Assembly (NCBI GenBank): GCA_022457065.1
Contig: JAJGBQ010000001.1
Span: 1,178,001-1,242,000 of the forward strand
Direction of reading: 5' to 3'
From: Curvularia sp. ZM96
Taxonomy: Eukaryota; Ascomycota; Dothideomycetes; Pleosporales; Pleosporaceae
Length of the DNA stretch: 64,000 bases
Position numbers and translations under genes: made by a program. Below, one piece after another: positions 31,948 to 44,162 of the stretch (positions are counted from its first letter, which is position 1; each line of letters starts with the position of its first letter). The notes below the pieces were generated by a model. The model saw only the letters and a list, made by a program, of their open reading frames with translations, did no database searches and was not told where the DNA came from.

Positions 31948-34082
31948 CTATAGCGAACCCCATACCTCTCCCCACCGCCTTGCGTCCAGCTCAATCGGGC
32001 CTTGGAATCGTCCAAATCTCGGGGGCCCGGTGCCTGGCTCAGGAAGACACACCCACTCTCTGATACACCCAGGCACTTCCTGTCTACTATGGCTGACACA
32101 AAGCAGTGCCTGATGCTCTTGTAACCCCGGCACCACAATATCCTGCCGATCAGTTCTAACAGGCCTCGGTCCAGCATCAGTATGTGTCAACTCCATACTT
32201 TCTCCCTGGCTAAGGAAGAGGAGGCATTTGTCGCGAACCAGATCGTCCATGCCGCTGAAAGCTTCGTCCAAGATGACAATATCAGGATTGCGTATGGTAG
32301 CCCTGAGAAAGAGCAAAACGCGTTGTGCTGAGAAAGATACCTCGCCGAACAAACTCTCTCTCGCCCATTCTAAGCTCCTACTGTTATTGCTGTGGCCTTG
32401 TTCAGCCTTGCGAAAGCCAGGTCTTATTTCGCGTTCAAACCACCTCAAGCAAGCGTCTACCTTCTTCTCCGCCAGCTCGTCTAGTCTCGGTTTGGTAATC
32501 GGGGTTTCACTCCACGCGCTTTCCAACGTTGCTCTCAGACTCAGTCGCTTTGGGAACAGAGCATGCACTTCCGGACTCGCATGGCCCATACGGGATTGTA
32601 TCTCGAAGATCGTGATGCCTGGACGGCCTGGCTCGGGTAGGCGCGATCGCTGGAAGAGCTTGACAGGCGCGGAATATGTCTGCGGGTGATCAGAGGTGAC
32701 GAGACTGAGCAAGGTGGTTTTTCCGGAGCCGTTGGCGCCGAATATGCCCCAGCGTTCGCCACGTTTAACAGTCCAGTAGAGGCCTGGTTGAGATGTACCA
32801 TTGACGTCTTGTTTCCATTCTCCCAGGACAGAGTTCTGGCCGTAGGCTATGCGGACGCCTTGCATTTCGACCAGCGGTTCGCCAGGATTATGTTCAGAGT
32901 CGTCCAGCTTTTCGTAGCCATCTCGACTTAAGACTGGACCATGTGATGATATCTTTGTCGTTGATTTGGTGTCTCTTTCGGACAGCAGTCTGCCTACTTC
33001 CTGAATTTCTTTTGCATTCGAGCTTCTCGACCTGGTGGTGCCATTTTTCTGAATTGATTCATACTCGTCTTTCAAGTATCTCAAGACTTCGTCTTTTGGT
33101 CCTAATCGGTCTACTGTTCCATCTTCTCCTGCATACACAAGATGCGTTATCCACTCAGGAATATCGTCTTGTGGTCTCAGACTCAGCACAATACGCGGTG
33201 CATTCGCTTCAGCCAGGCGATGCAAGACTGTAGAAATATGCTTCGTGACAATCGGATCCAAACCAACTTAAACACATCATTAGCTGCTTTTCTTGTAAAC
33301 CCCGCGATGATCCTGGACTTACTAAACGGCGCATCTAAGCACAGCATTTCCGGTCTACTAAGCAATGCCTTTGCAATACGTGCTCTTCTTGATTGTCCAT
33401 TGCTCAGCATATTCACAGGCTTTTCGATGAATCTTTCGAGCTCTAAATCCCGCATGACTCTTTCCATATCCTCTGGCCGGATACTCTTGGCTTTGAGTTC
33501 CTCCTCGCCAGGATTCATCGTCACAATGCCTGTCAAGTAGCGCTGAACTGTAAAATCTGTCTCTTCCTTCAACGACTCATACCGAGCAGATAGGTACGCG
33601 CCACCAAAGGCTTTGCGCTCAACATCGAAGCCTACATACTCAATGGCACGCTCTGGGAAGCGAAGATGCGGCTTTTCCTCTGTTATAGCTGGTGAAAGGA
33701 GGTAAGGGAATGATCTTGCTGTAGGTGGGATACAGATCAATTGGCCTCGCAGTATCTGGAGAAACGCCGTCCGAATATCCGACGAGGGACTTAAGATAGC
33801 CCAATGCTGATTCGGCGTGGAGGATGAAGGCAGAGAAAGTGTCAATCCAGGGAATAGAGGTGGATTGGCAAAATCATTTTGATGAGCGGGTTTGAAAGAA
33901 GGATGGTGACGGTAAAATGTCCCATTGTCAATCTTCACGATGGGCGGCTCCGAGTACAGTCTACGCGAAGTGTGGAATCTCACACATCTTGTAGCTGACA
34001 GAAACAGTGCCGGCGTCCTTTGCATTTCGAGAATGTGTTGGTGATGTTCAAGCTCATGTTTGCGTATTCTTGCGTGGAGCAA
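31948..34082 (-). CDS. Twin-ATPase ABC protein (yeast YDR061W-like)
   Basis: complement(join(31948..33266,33323..34082)), 692 residues. There are no membrane segments, only two ATPase domains. The first has LSNGQSRRARIAKALLSRP (signature) and MLCLDAPF (Walker B), but its Walker A site is degenerate (ILSPSSDIRTAF). The second has an intact Walker A, GIFGANGSGKTTLL, a weak signature (VSFSAQRVLLFLRA) and Walker B DIVILDEAFSGMD. The 56-base intron restores IGLDPIVTKHIS. An internal Met at 34025 would start MQRTPALFLSATRCVRFHTSRR, a typical mitochondrial presequence, and may be the true start. Function is not established for this family. It ends 90 bases from the convergent TYW4 gene. Confidence 0.86.
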
Positions 34083-34259
34083 TGTTCTGCGCCCGTACCT
34101 ACCTAGCGGAAAAGCGTCCGATTCCGCGACTGAAGGACTGAAGTCGGAATGACGTTCGCGACAATCTTATGCCGAGGTACGCGATGACTGCAGCCACACT
34201 TTACGGTCCTATTCATTGCTATTACAACTTGCTGGGTGTTCTATATAGAGCCTGCAACA

Positions 34260-34700
34260 ATGATCCCTAGCCTGCAGCCATCTAGGCCAAAGGTAAGTTG
34301 CCCTCCTCGCTGAGCACAAAACATCATCCCTCGTACTTGAAGTGCTCACACGACATAGCCTCCACATCAGTCCCCACAACCGACGTACGCGCAACAACAG
34401 CGACGCGCTGCCCACTCGTCGCCGCAGCCTACATTACAGCCCTCCACTCTCTCTGAGAATCCTCATAAGCCGCGTTCGCAAGTCGAGGCCATGCCGCCTT
34501 TTGGTCCCCCACAAACACCGGCCACCTTCTTCACGCCCGTGTACGACAGCGCGGTACGGCATCCAGTCTTCTTCACTCAGAATCTGAAAAAGCCTCCGTT
34601 TCCCATACCACAGGCTGCGAGTCAAGGCTGGAATCCCGTCGCAAACGGATACATCATGGAGCAAAGAAGGGCCGAGGCGGCAGGCAAGACCAAGTTATGA
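34260..34700 (+). CDS. Small Pro/Gln-rich protein of unknown function
   Basis: join(34260..34292,34359..34700), 124 residues. I do not recognise the family. The first exon codes MIPSLQPSRPK, then a 66-base intron with GTAAGT donor and CATAG acceptor. Exon 2 opens with PPHQSPQPTYAQQQRRA, and the C-terminal half is better ordered: FFTPVYDSAVRHPVFFTQN followed by LKKPPFPIPQ and GYIMEQRRAEAAGKTKL. The gene is divergent from the ABC gene, with 177 bases between the start codons. The intron lacks a strong branch site, so a start at the internal Met 34491 with a 69-residue product is possible. Confidence 0.55.
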
Positions 34701-35008
34701 TTGCTGAGACGACCAGAATGCGTGCATCGGGACGGCGTTTTGGTATACTAGGAACTGATTGATCATTCATTTGAAGGCCAATGATATTCAATAGGCGTCA
34801 CATTCTGGAATTCTTCGATTCATATAGTTTTTTTTATGGATTTAAGGCAACTACCATTTGTTGTAATGAAGCTTGATAGCGGTGCTTCATTCTAGCAATA
34901 TCTGATATGCGGCATAGTGGGTATCTCTACAACCTGATCAGGATAAAGAACTAGAGATTCTTGTGAAATCGCTCCCTAACCCTCCCGTCTCTTTTCTAGA
35001 CCTTGTAA
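34701..35008. other. Convergent 3' region
   Basis: Intergenic, A/T-rich, between the stop codons of two convergent genes. It should contain both polyadenylation sites. Nothing else seen. Confidence 0.45.
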
Positions 35009-36848
35009 TTACAAGCTTTGCCTCCCAACGAGCTTACTGGGCAGCAACGCCGTGGCGATCACGCAACCGAACGTCATGCCTCCAGCTAGGTACAGCACGC
35101 TGTTGATGTCCCTCCCAGACTCTCCACCAGCATACAAGTGCTGTGCGATAAGCGGGCTAACGATACCAAACAGTCTCCCCCAAAAACTTGCGATTCCGCA
35201 CGCAGTACCTCGGATTGGCGCTGGAAAAGCCTCAGGTGTCCATCCATATAGCACACTATTGAACATCGACTGGAAAAAGTATTCCATGACGTTAAAGCCT
35301 ATGTTGGACGCAGCGGAATTGACACTGCTGAAGAGGAAGATGGAAATGCCCATAAGGGCTGAGGAGACCACCATGGTCCACTTGCGACCTACTCGCGACG
35401 CGCGGTATGATAGAGTTCCCAGTACCACCCCAAATACTCCAGGGAGGTAGATGAAGATGTATGATCGATATGTGTAGCGAAGGGAGAGGTCTAGAGCGCC
35501 ATTCTTCACGGCTAGAATCTGCGGGAGATAGGTTCCTAAAGCAAAGTCAGCGTCGCAACTTCAGAAGCAGATGACCGCCTGACGGCTACTTACCAGCGAC
35601 AGTAAAGCCCCAGTAGTCGCATATGTATATCAGCCAGACCAACAGCGTCAATCTAGTCATCTGGAAGCTCGAGAACAAGATTTTGAACCGATCGCCTTCC
35701 AATCTGAGCTTCTCAGTCCACGTCGATTTGAGCTGCTTGGCGCCTCCTCCAAGCATGGGCCCAGTACCCCGATCAGAATTGTATGCACGCTCCAAATCTT
35801 CGAGGTCTTCCAGTGTCAGAGCACATGCACTCTTGTTGTATTGAGCTATAGTGTGTAGTACACCGATAGCCTCAGCATCTTTGCCGCGGTAGATGAGGAA
35901 CTTGGGTGACTCTTGGAAGTCAAATAGGACCGAGCGTAACACGAATACCAGAACGGTGATCCCGCCAAGCGTGAATAGCAGGTATCGCCATCCCATGTTG
36001 TCTTCTCTTGAGCAACACGCTTCTCCAAGGGCGACCGCGGTACAAGCACGCAACGCACGGTCTCCTTCTGAAAAGTTTGGACTGCAGGACCAATTTGGGA
36101 TATACCCGTAAGCCAGAATTGAGCATATCACCACCCCGATCGGCTGAAAGATGGATAGCAACGGAAGAAGATAACGCTTGTGCTGTGGGGTAGCTTCGAG
36201 GGTGATGGTCGTATCAATTGGAATGTTGCCTCCAACACCGAATCCAGTGAGAGCCGTGAGAGCCAAGATGGCATTGTAGGTGTTCGGGGTGCCGATGCAA
36301 GTCCCAAATACGCAAGCGATGAAAACGGTCAGGTTGAAGGAGAACTTTCGCCCAATGACGTCCACTAGAACGCCCCATACAAGCGCTCCACATGTAAGTC
36401 CGATTGAGAAGGCTGTCGATAGCTTGCCCGTCTCGTCAGCTCCAAACCCAAATTCCTGTTGTATTGGGGACAGGACAAGGCCGAACGCTTGTGCCCACAT
36501 CAAATCAATCATGTAGCCAAAGCCACACAAGGCCCAAATCGACCACTGGTAGCGCCCCATGCCCATGAGATCAATCTCGTGATTGATCAGTTCACACTTC
36601 TTCTCGTAAAGCGAAATACCAGCATCTCCCAGCTCTTCGGCCAACGAACATGGCTGGTCTGGGTCGTCAAGTCGAGTATTAACAACTAGCTTCTCTTTGT
36701 TCACTGCTGAGATGTCGCCATTTCCTTGTGCTGATCTATTAGAATCTGTAGTACTAAGTGTTGAGTAGGAACGAGAAGAGGAAGCAATAAAAAGGCGAGG
36801 GCTCAGAAGTGCCTCGCTTTCACTGGCTTCGTGCATTCTTTGTGCCAT
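35009..36848 (-). CDS. Major facilitator superfamily transporter, SVOP/SV2-like
   Basis: complement(join(35009..35535,35594..36848)), 593 residues. A soluble N-terminus of about 110 residues precedes the membrane part. Helices include WSIWALCGFGYMIDLMWAQA and TGFGVGGNIPIDTTI. The loop between helices 2 and 3 has the MFS motif VDVIGRKFSF. A second family mark is FQESPKFLIYRGK in the central loop, where SVOP-like proteins have ESPKFL. The second half holds FIYLPGVFGVVLGTL with SRVGRKWTMVVSS and YGWTPEAFPAPIRGTACG. The 58-base intron joins VAG to TYLPQILAVKN. It probably moves an organic anion, sugar or similar solute across the plasma membrane; the substrate cannot be read from the sequence. 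Confidence 0.9.
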
Positions 36849-37896
36849 GATTATTTTCTGGTACCTGCACTCAGGAGATAGCGAACTGGGGAGATGTCAT
36901 GATTTGGTGGGCACCCCTCTTCTATGTGTATTATAGAATTTCAAACAACAGCATCAGGCTCCGCGGTGACGGAGGGTTAGGGTGAGATTGACAGCACCTA
37001 AGCGATACACAGTAAGCTGCGCTGATTGCACAGCCGACACAGTATGGGTGTCCAACTGTCAGAGGAGTTACACCCATGGCGTTTGTGCAGACGTTGAGTA
37101 CAAGGCGCTAACGGGTACTGGCGCACATTCGGCAGATCTAACTGCCCAACCGTTCCGCCTGCTACCAATAGAAGGGAGAGAAAGTGGGTTTCCTTCCGAG
37201 GAAGATAACAGACGATCGGATCGAGAATTCGCAATATCGAAGTTGGTCTTTGTAGATCGCTATCGAGGCGCGGTTTATCAAAAGCGCTTCAGAGTGCGGT
37301 AACAGCGGTGCAGGGCAAGAAGACAGCTCACGAGTCGAATGATGAAAGGCAGAATAACAGGCCGCGAAATGGACTCGTCGTTACTAGACACAATGCTGTT
37401 GTTTCTTCCGCATCTTGTCCCGTTCCGCCCGATTGACGTCGAGGACACAGTACGTCATTGTGCGTCTCGAGAATACAAGTGCCGCGGCCAAGGATCGATA
37501 TGCAGTTCTGAAAAATGCGCATGACACTACAAGATCGCGATTGTTCAAGCAGCTATGTCCATTCGGGACACATACATGAACACAAAGGAGACCAGTTTTG
37601 TCGATGTGAGTGGGGACATGCAGGAATCCTCAATTACCTGCAGAAAGAGGGCGTTTATGCTTGTGATCGCGATCTGGGATCTGATCGGTCAATGGCATTA
37701 GAGTGAGACAAAAGACAGACAAGAATGGAGACGAGGAGACACGTGAAGATATGGTCGGGTGGAAAGGGTCTAGCTCCACATTACGCGTGCCAAGATGGCA
37801 AGCCCGGTCTGTGCGCTGCGATACTGGAACTTTTTTTCGGAAACATGCGAATGAAGAATATCAACCACGAACGCTTCGAATTCTCACTCGTTTACC
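36849..37896. promoter_or_regulatory. Divergent intergenic region between the MFS transporter and NOP4
   Basis: About 1 kb holding the two promoters. Short open frames on both strands show no motifs. No RNA gene or repeat recognised. Confidence 0.45.
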
Positions 37897-40161
37897 ATGG
37901 CTCCCCGTAGAAAACGTCAGCGTCTCTCAATCGATGGTGCAGAGGCCGTCACTGCCACCGCCGACGTCGACCAACCCTCCAACACCTCTGCAGCGACGGC
38001 AAAGGAAGTCGCGCGCAGGCAACTTTTCGTTCGCGGACTCGCACCTGAAGTTACCAGCGAAGACCTGACCGAGTATTTTTCCGAATCGTACCCGATCAAG
38101 AATGCACTTGTGGTCTTGGACAAAGAGACGCGCGAATCTAAAGGCTATGGGTTTGTCACATTCGCCGATGTCGAGGATGCGCAAAGAGCGAAGGAGGAAT
38201 TGAACAACACAGAGATCAAGGGAAAGAAGATCAAGGTTGACTTTGCCGAGGCTAGGCAGCGTGAAGGTGAAGAGAAACGACCAAGGGCTGCCGATAGAGC
38301 CAAGGCAGAGCGTGAGCAACAGGCCAAGGATGCGCAGGTACCGAAACTGATCGTACGAAACCTGCCCTGGACCATTAAGACACCAGAAGATTTGGAAAAG
38401 CTCTTCAGAAGCTATGGCAAGGTCAACTTTTCGAAGCTACCAAAGAAGCCTAGTGGTGAACTGAGAGGATTCGGTTTCGTTTCGTTGCGTGGAAAAAAGA
38501 ATTCCGAGAAGGCAATGCAGGAGCTGAATGGCAAAGAGATTGGCGGTAGACCCATCGCTGTCGATTGGGCTGTCGACAAAGAAACCTGGGTCAACCTACA
38601 AAACGCCGAGCAAGGAAATGATGCCAAAGAAAACGAGGACGAAGATATGGAGGATGCCGAAAGCTCCATAGTCAGTTCTGACGAAGATGACGAAGATGAT
38701 GAATCAGAAGGCGACAGCGAAGACGAAGACGACGACTCCGACGACAGCGATATCGACGACGAAGACATTTCAGAGGATGACGAGGACGGCGGCGTTAGCC
38801 TAGGCCACCAAGACAATCGACCGAAGCGTGAGGAATACACAGTTTTTGTGCGCAACGTACCATTCACAGTGGACGACGAGCGTCTCAAGGAACACTTTGA
38901 ACAGTTTGGAGGTATTAGGTATGCCCGTGTAGTTATGGATCGTGAAACCGAGCGACCAAAGGGCACTGCGTTTGTCGCTTTCTTCACCGAAGAGGATATG
39001 GTCAACTGTCTGAAAGGTGTTCCCCGTGTCAAGCTGCAAAAGAAGGATCTGAACAAGCAGGACGGCTCAACTATTACCGTCACACATTCGGTACTCGAAG
39101 ACGAAGACGCCGACCCAACAGGCAAATACACCATCGACGGTCGCATCCTACAAATCTCTCGTGCGGTTGACAAGAATGAAGCAAGTCGTCTCACAGCCGA
39201 AGGGGCCGCCTCGCGCTTTAACCGCGACAAGGACAAGCGTCGCCTATACCTCCTCTCAGAAGGAACCATCAGTTCCAACTCGCCGTTGTACCAGAAACTC
39301 TCGCCTTCTGAAATCAAGATGCGCGAGGAGAGTGCGACATTGCGTCGTAAGCAGATTCAAGAAAATCCCTCGTTGCATCTATCCCTTACCCGTCTCTCGG
39401 TCCGCAACATACCCCGCAGTATCACTTCAAAAGACCTTAAGCAACTCGCTCGTAGTGCTGTCGTCGGCTTTGCTGCGGATGTTAAGGCCGGTAAGCGCCA
39501 GAAACTAAGCAAAGAAGAAGTCATTCGTGGGGGGCAAGAGATGTTGGTAGCAGAAAAGATGCGCAAGAAGAAGGGCAAAGGTATTGTCAAGCAAGCTAAG
39601 GTTGTTTTTGAAACACCTGCTGGCAGCAAGATTTCCGAAGAAGCTGGCGCTGGAAGGAGTAGAGGCTATGGTTTCATCGAATACTATACGCACCGCAACG
39701 CTTTGATGGGGCTACGATGGCTCAACGGGCATGCTGTGGACTACAAAATCAAGGCGGATCCCACACCGAAAAGTAAGAAGCAGGCGCAGGAAGCACTTGA
39801 AGACAAACGCAAACGTCTCATTGTGGAGTTTGCTATCGAGAACGCGAACGTCGTCAACAGACGTTCGGACCGTGAAGAAAAGTCCCGCGAGCCCCGAAAG
39901 CCGAAGACCGGTGATGGCGAGGCTGATGGTGACGAGGCCGAGCCGGGTGCAACCAAAGGCAAGAAGCGCAAGCGGGATCCGAGCACTGGAGACAAAAAAG
40001 GCAAGGGCAAGGCCAACAAGAAAGTGAAGCAGGGTTCGGACGCGGAAGCGGGAGCTGGTTCCACTGCGAACAAGGTCAAGGAAGAGAAGCTTGCGTTAAG
40101 AACTAGGATCATCGCGAAGAAGAGACAGGCACGCAAGGCCAAGAGGTCTGGTAAAGCATGA
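37897..40161 (+). CDS. NOP4: Nucleolar RNA-binding ribosome biogenesis protein Nop4/Nop77 (RBM28-like)
   Basis: A single exon of 754 residues. It contains four RNA recognition motifs: about 42-118 (QLFVRGLAPEVTSEDL, KGYGFVTF), about 148-225 (LIVRNLPWTIKTPEDLEKLF, RGFGFVSLRG), about 310-410 (YTVFVRNVPFTVDDERLKEH, KGTAFVAFF) and about 497-640 (LSVRNIPRSITSKDLKQLA, RGYGFIEYY). A strongly acidic Asp/Glu/Ser block of about 60 residues separates the second and third. The C-terminus is Lys/Arg-rich and disordered, as in nucleolar proteins. Nop4 is needed for maturation of the large ribosomal subunit. The start MAPRRKRQRLSIDG is in a good context (ACCATGG). It is the only large intronless gene of this block besides NECAP. 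Confidence 0.94.
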   Translation: MAPRRKRQRLSIDGAEAVTATADVDQPSNTSAATAKEVARRQLFVRGLAPEVTSEDLTEYFSESYPIKNALVVLDKETRESKGYGFVTFADVEDAQRAKEELNNTEIKGKKIKVDFAEARQREGEEKRPRAADRAKAEREQQAKDAQVPKLIVRNLPWTIKTPEDLEKLFRSYGKVNFSKLPKKPSGELRGFGFVSLRGKKNSEKAMQELNGKEIGGRPIAVDWAVDKETWVNLQNAEQGNDAKENEDEDMEDAESSIVSSDEDDEDDESEGDSEDEDDDSDDSDIDDEDISEDDEDGGVSLGHQDNRPKREEYTVFVRNVPFTVDDERLKEHFEQFGGIRYARVVMDRETERPKGTAFVAFFTEEDMVNCLKGVPRVKLQKKDLNKQDGSTITVTHSVLEDEDADPTGKYTIDGRILQISRAVDKNEASRLTAEGAASRFNRDKDKRRLYLLSEGTISSNSPLYQKLSPSEIKMREESATLRRKQIQENPSLHLSLTRLSVRNIPRSITSKDLKQLARSAVVGFAADVKAGKRQKLSKEEVIRGGQEMLVAEKMRKKKGKGIVKQAKVVFETPAGSKISEEAGAGRSRGYGFIEYYTHRNALMGLRWLNGHAVDYKIKADPTPKSKKQAQEALEDKRKRLIVEFAIENANVVNRRSDREEKSREPRKPKTGDGEADGDEAEPGATKGKKRKRDPSTGDKKGKGKANKKVKQGSDAEAGAGSTANKVKEEKLALRTRIIAKKRQARKAKRSGKA

Positions 40162-40483
40162 TTGTGAAAACTTCAAAATCGTTATCAAAATCGCCATGGG
40201 GCTTCAAACTTAGTTTACAGGTTAAAATTTTATCACAATATAGTTACTTTTAGTAAAAGACTAGAGGAATCTTTTTGATATCATGTATGGTTAAGAGGAA
40301 TTCGAAGATACAAGTAAGAATTAAAGGATCATTGATATAAAATGCAGATCTTTTGAGTCGCGTCTACTTTTGTGCCTGGTAGTGTGACTATCGTAACCAC
40401 AGTTCGCAACTGCGCCTTCATTCATAAAAGCGCATAGCGCCTACAACTCTAGAATTACAAAGGTTGAATAAGAATACACGAAT

Positions 40484-40624
40484 ATGACTCCGCTACAGTT
40501 CGACTTCACTATCCTCCGAGATACCCACATCATCACTGCACTCGTCATCGCATTCATATTCATATACGTAGTCGCTTCCACCATCATGGCAGATACAAGT
40601 AACATCAAAACAACAAGGACTTAG
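40484..40624 (+). CDS. Possible 46-residue single-pass membrane micropeptide
   Basis: A short frame, ATG at 40484 to TAG at 40624, codes a peptide starting MTPLQFDFTILRDTH. One strongly hydrophobic segment follows (IITALVIAFIFIYVVASTI), then a polar tail. The arrangement resembles small single-pass membrane proteins, but length alone gives little statistical support and I know no family match. The ATG is preceded by ACGAAT, a modest context. It lies about 320 bases after NOP4 and could equally be part of a long 3' region. Confidence 0.25.
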   Translation: MTPLQFDFTILRDTHIITALVIAFIFIYVVASTIMADTSNIKTTRT

Positions 40625-41578
40625 AAATACTCTTCGTTTTGCTTCAATAACTACGCGCCCTTGATACTATTTTTTTTGTCTCTTAAGACTTCCTATTGTA
40701 TCTCAAGCTATCCTTAAGGGAGGTTGAGTTTTTTATTCTTAAAATTACAAGTTGTAGTAGAATTCTAGGCCTATAACATATCCAGGTGTAGAGCCTCTTC
40801 GCAATCTTGCGGAGGTTCAGCCTTTTTTTTTGTCCGGGTATCTTGTCCATAGGGTGCCATAGAGGAGCATGCCCCCAAACCCACCTCCCCCATACTCGAA
40901 AGCCCTGAACGGTGTACACGATGCACTATCCCGGACAAACCTTCCCGGCATCTTCCCATGTTCTCCGTCCGTCTACCTTGGCGGTTCTCGGGTACCGATT
41001 CCGCAATATTGATCTTCCTTTAGTCCGCCGATGTGATGGCCCAATACGCATCTGTCGACGTGCGTGCGGGTGAAGGGGGTAGATACGTCAGGTCCATGGT
41101 CAGGGGGTGCGGGGAAATGCCAGTGAAGGATCCAACTAGCCTCGCGGCTCTGTAGTTGGTAGGGTACATTTAGTGGGCTTTTCTTCCCTGAATCCGTGTG
41201 CTCAAAATGCATTATGAGGAATTCTGAACGCTGGAAACTCCGAACTCATTACATATACTCTTCCTCATTGTTTCCGCTACGATACATAAATATTGATCCA
41301 TCCCAGCCTTCCAAAAATATTCGCTTAGATAGTTTAGTGTGGCTCCAAACCCTGCACTGTATCTATGTTTAAAAAAACGACAAAGAATCGCATGTGAAGT
41401 CACCCGAGGCTACACACCACCATCCCCCGAGTTGCAGGCATGTTGCTCGTGCTCACCGCGGCGCCTCCCGACTTTTGTCACACATGTGCATAAGCCTCAT
41501 AAAGGCTCACTCCGTGTAACCGGCATCAAGCAATCGATGCGAGAAAGGTGGCCCAGAAATAATACCAGCCCAGTGTCA

Positions 41579-41695
41579 TGTTCCCAGGGATCTGAAGATC
41601 GAGGGGATCGAGGGAATCGCGATTGATCGTGCGTGTCCCAAGTATCTGAAGATTGAGTCGATCGTGGTTGATCATGGGTGTCCAGTTCCCATTAC
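41579..41695. repeat. Imperfect direct repeat, 54-base step
   Basis: TCTGAAGAT occurs at 41591 and 41645, each followed by a GATCG-rich run and then a GTGTCC string. Two diverged copies only; no coding or structural role is apparent. Confidence 0.5.
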
Positions 41696-44162
41696 CAGGC
41701 TCAGCTTGAGAGGCATAATGGGCTGAGCCCTTGACCAATGTCGTTGTTAGCTGCCCAGCATACTACCAATTAGTGGTGAACGAGACAGCTCTGCACTTCA
41801 ACGAACACCATCCAATAAGGCGTCTTGATCAGAGTGTGTCACTCCCTAAGTATCATTGGTCATAGAGAGAGCCAGGGGTACAATTCAGCTTCTAGGCAGT
41901 TCGACACGGCCTCTCTCCAGACAGCTAACACTCTAACAATGAACCATGCCACATTTGTGAGTCATTGGCTCTGTGACATGCATACCAACACCATTGCGCT
42001 CGTTTGTGCCAGGTAAAAGCAGGTCAAACCCCTGAACAGACGTCAATACTCGCGTCCAAACCTGAACCCCTCTGCCTTTTACTGATGAAAGAGGCATTAC
42101 TCAAGGGCAAAGAAGCTCTTGTTCCACTGGTCATGTGTTGCACGACGCATGCATGACACAGCTCCCGCAGCCTGTAGTGTAAGATTCTTGGGTAGCAGGA
42201 CATGTCGCTGGCTCTTCTGGGTCAACGAAGCAATTGAGTGGCTGCACGAATGGACTGGTTTAGTTGGCGAGGTCTCTGTAACAAGCGGCATGCTAGCCGC
42301 TCCTCCGCTGTTGCTGTGTCACCTTTGACAGAACATGCTTCCCCGGAGCAAGTGGCTTTGCCAACAGTCGCTAGTGACGTTTTTATGTATCTCTGAACGT
42401 CAAGAACCATCATACATATGGCTAGTACTTACAAGAGTGGAGTTTCCATCGGCATGTCTGACTTGTTATACTGATGGTATAAGTCAACATATGTAATACT
42501 ACGTCACAAATAACATACAAATCAGGAGTGGGTTTAGGTCATGACAACTGACTCGACGGGTCATATCCAAATACCGACCGACAATTCAACCGTGCATAAA
42601 CAAATGTGAGTAATCCTAGGTAGCTGTGGAGTCGGTGCGACGATTGCATGCGTTGTTTGATACGTGCTTTAGGGCTAACACCTTGAAGGTCATCACATTG
42701 AAGACAGATGCAGATGGATTGGCGTCGCATTGTTCGTAGAGAGGTCATGACTGGGATGCTCTATGTGTCTTGTGTTCTTGTTTGCCAAAACCTGGATGGA
42801 TGTCTCATTTGCATAAACAGCTCGTGTAGAGATGTATCTGTATGCACTTAATTGCCTTTCATCAACAATCTATACGTAAAGACATACCAACTTTTAATGG
42901 CAATCATGCAGCCACACTGTGGGCCGTATTGTGATTGCAAGACGACGAATTCGAATACAGAAACATTGGTTCAATGATTTTGACATGTAAGGGCTCCCGA
43001 GGGACCAGCAATCCCCACACCGTGTTGCGTAGGACCAACGCACTTGCCGCTCGGAGCCTGCCACTATACAACCCCAGGGTGTATTTCATATAGCGGTAGG
43101 CTGAAACCCGTCGTAAGTCACACAGTAGAAGAAGCAAGTGACAGAACTAATTTTATGTAAGGTAAATGTATTTGACACTGTCAGCTATGAAGACGACACT
43201 ACGGTTACGGTACTTTCACTTGCCGATGAAGTTCAAAAACATCTTTTAAGGCTTGAGAGTTCCATTGATTAGCACGAGCTACTTGTATTACGTGAGTTGA
43301 GGCATCAAATAGTTCACTTAGGTAGTGAGTAGTTTTTGAAGTAGTTACGGAAAATTGACGTAGCTCTCACCACGCTGCAAAGACAACACATTGACTCTCA
43401 CAGCTGTCTACTTGCCAGCAGAATTTGACAAGCTTCGCAGTCTTGGGAAGGTTTCTTGAAGACCCGCTCATCACTCTTCCCTCGCACTGGGTCATAGCCA
43501 CCCCTGTGAAATCATGCATCAAAAGCACTGTATCCGATTAAGTGGTGTACAGATAGAGGGCACAGGGGCCCGCACTCAATCGTCACTGCAGATCGTTCAT
43601 GTATCTCCGCACCCAAAACTGACAGCGTCTTGGAAGAGCGTACTCACAGGAGAACTGGAGACTCACTAATCGGCCGGTGTGACAATGTTGTGAATCCCAA
43701 GAGTCTATTAAAGTCTGGAAGGTACCGAGCACGCGGTTTACCAACTCCAAGACACTCATGAGTGGACACAAAAGGAGAGCTTGTAACATGACCCCCACTG
43801 CTGCATCTTCCTTCTGCTTAATCGAAGTCAGTGTTTCTTGGTTCGCACAGCTGATCAAGAGAAAACTGGGAATTATATCAGAAAACGTGACAGTGCAGAC
43901 CAGTGTATATAAGGAGCTGCGGCGTCGCCTCCAAAGTACAATTGTGATATCTCCTAATACTTCCACATCTTCTTCGGGTTTGATCCCTTAACCTGCTATC
44001 AAAAACAACACAAAAGCACGTGCTTCATACTCGCTCGACTTCCCATACAACCACCAATACTGCTCTGTAAGTAGATCAGAACTTACTACGTTATGCCTTT
44101 TAACCATATTCGAAGGTCTCGTCGTTTTCAACAAAACGCGGCTCTGCAACGAACGCAACACA

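Larger units (their letters stand above)
40162..44162. other. Gene-poor stretch of 4 kb
   Basis: Mostly unrecognised sequence. The left end is A/T-rich and is probably the NOP4 3' untranslated region. A possible small membrane-peptide frame lies at 40484-40624 (listed separately). An imperfect repeat with a 54-base step lies at about 41579-41695. A 127-codon minus-strand frame at 43583-43966 has no recognisable motif and is not called. A GTAAGT at 44067 could open a leader intron of the next gene. Confidence 0.5.

Noticed and set aside
38412..39317. 301-codon minus-strand frame opposite NOP4
   Set aside because: It is the antisense of the acidic and RRM codons of NOP4, giving runs of Ser; there is no independent support.
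43583..43966. 127-codon minus-strand frame
   Set aside because: No recognisable family, no supporting splice or promoter context; kept only as a note within the gene-poor stretch.
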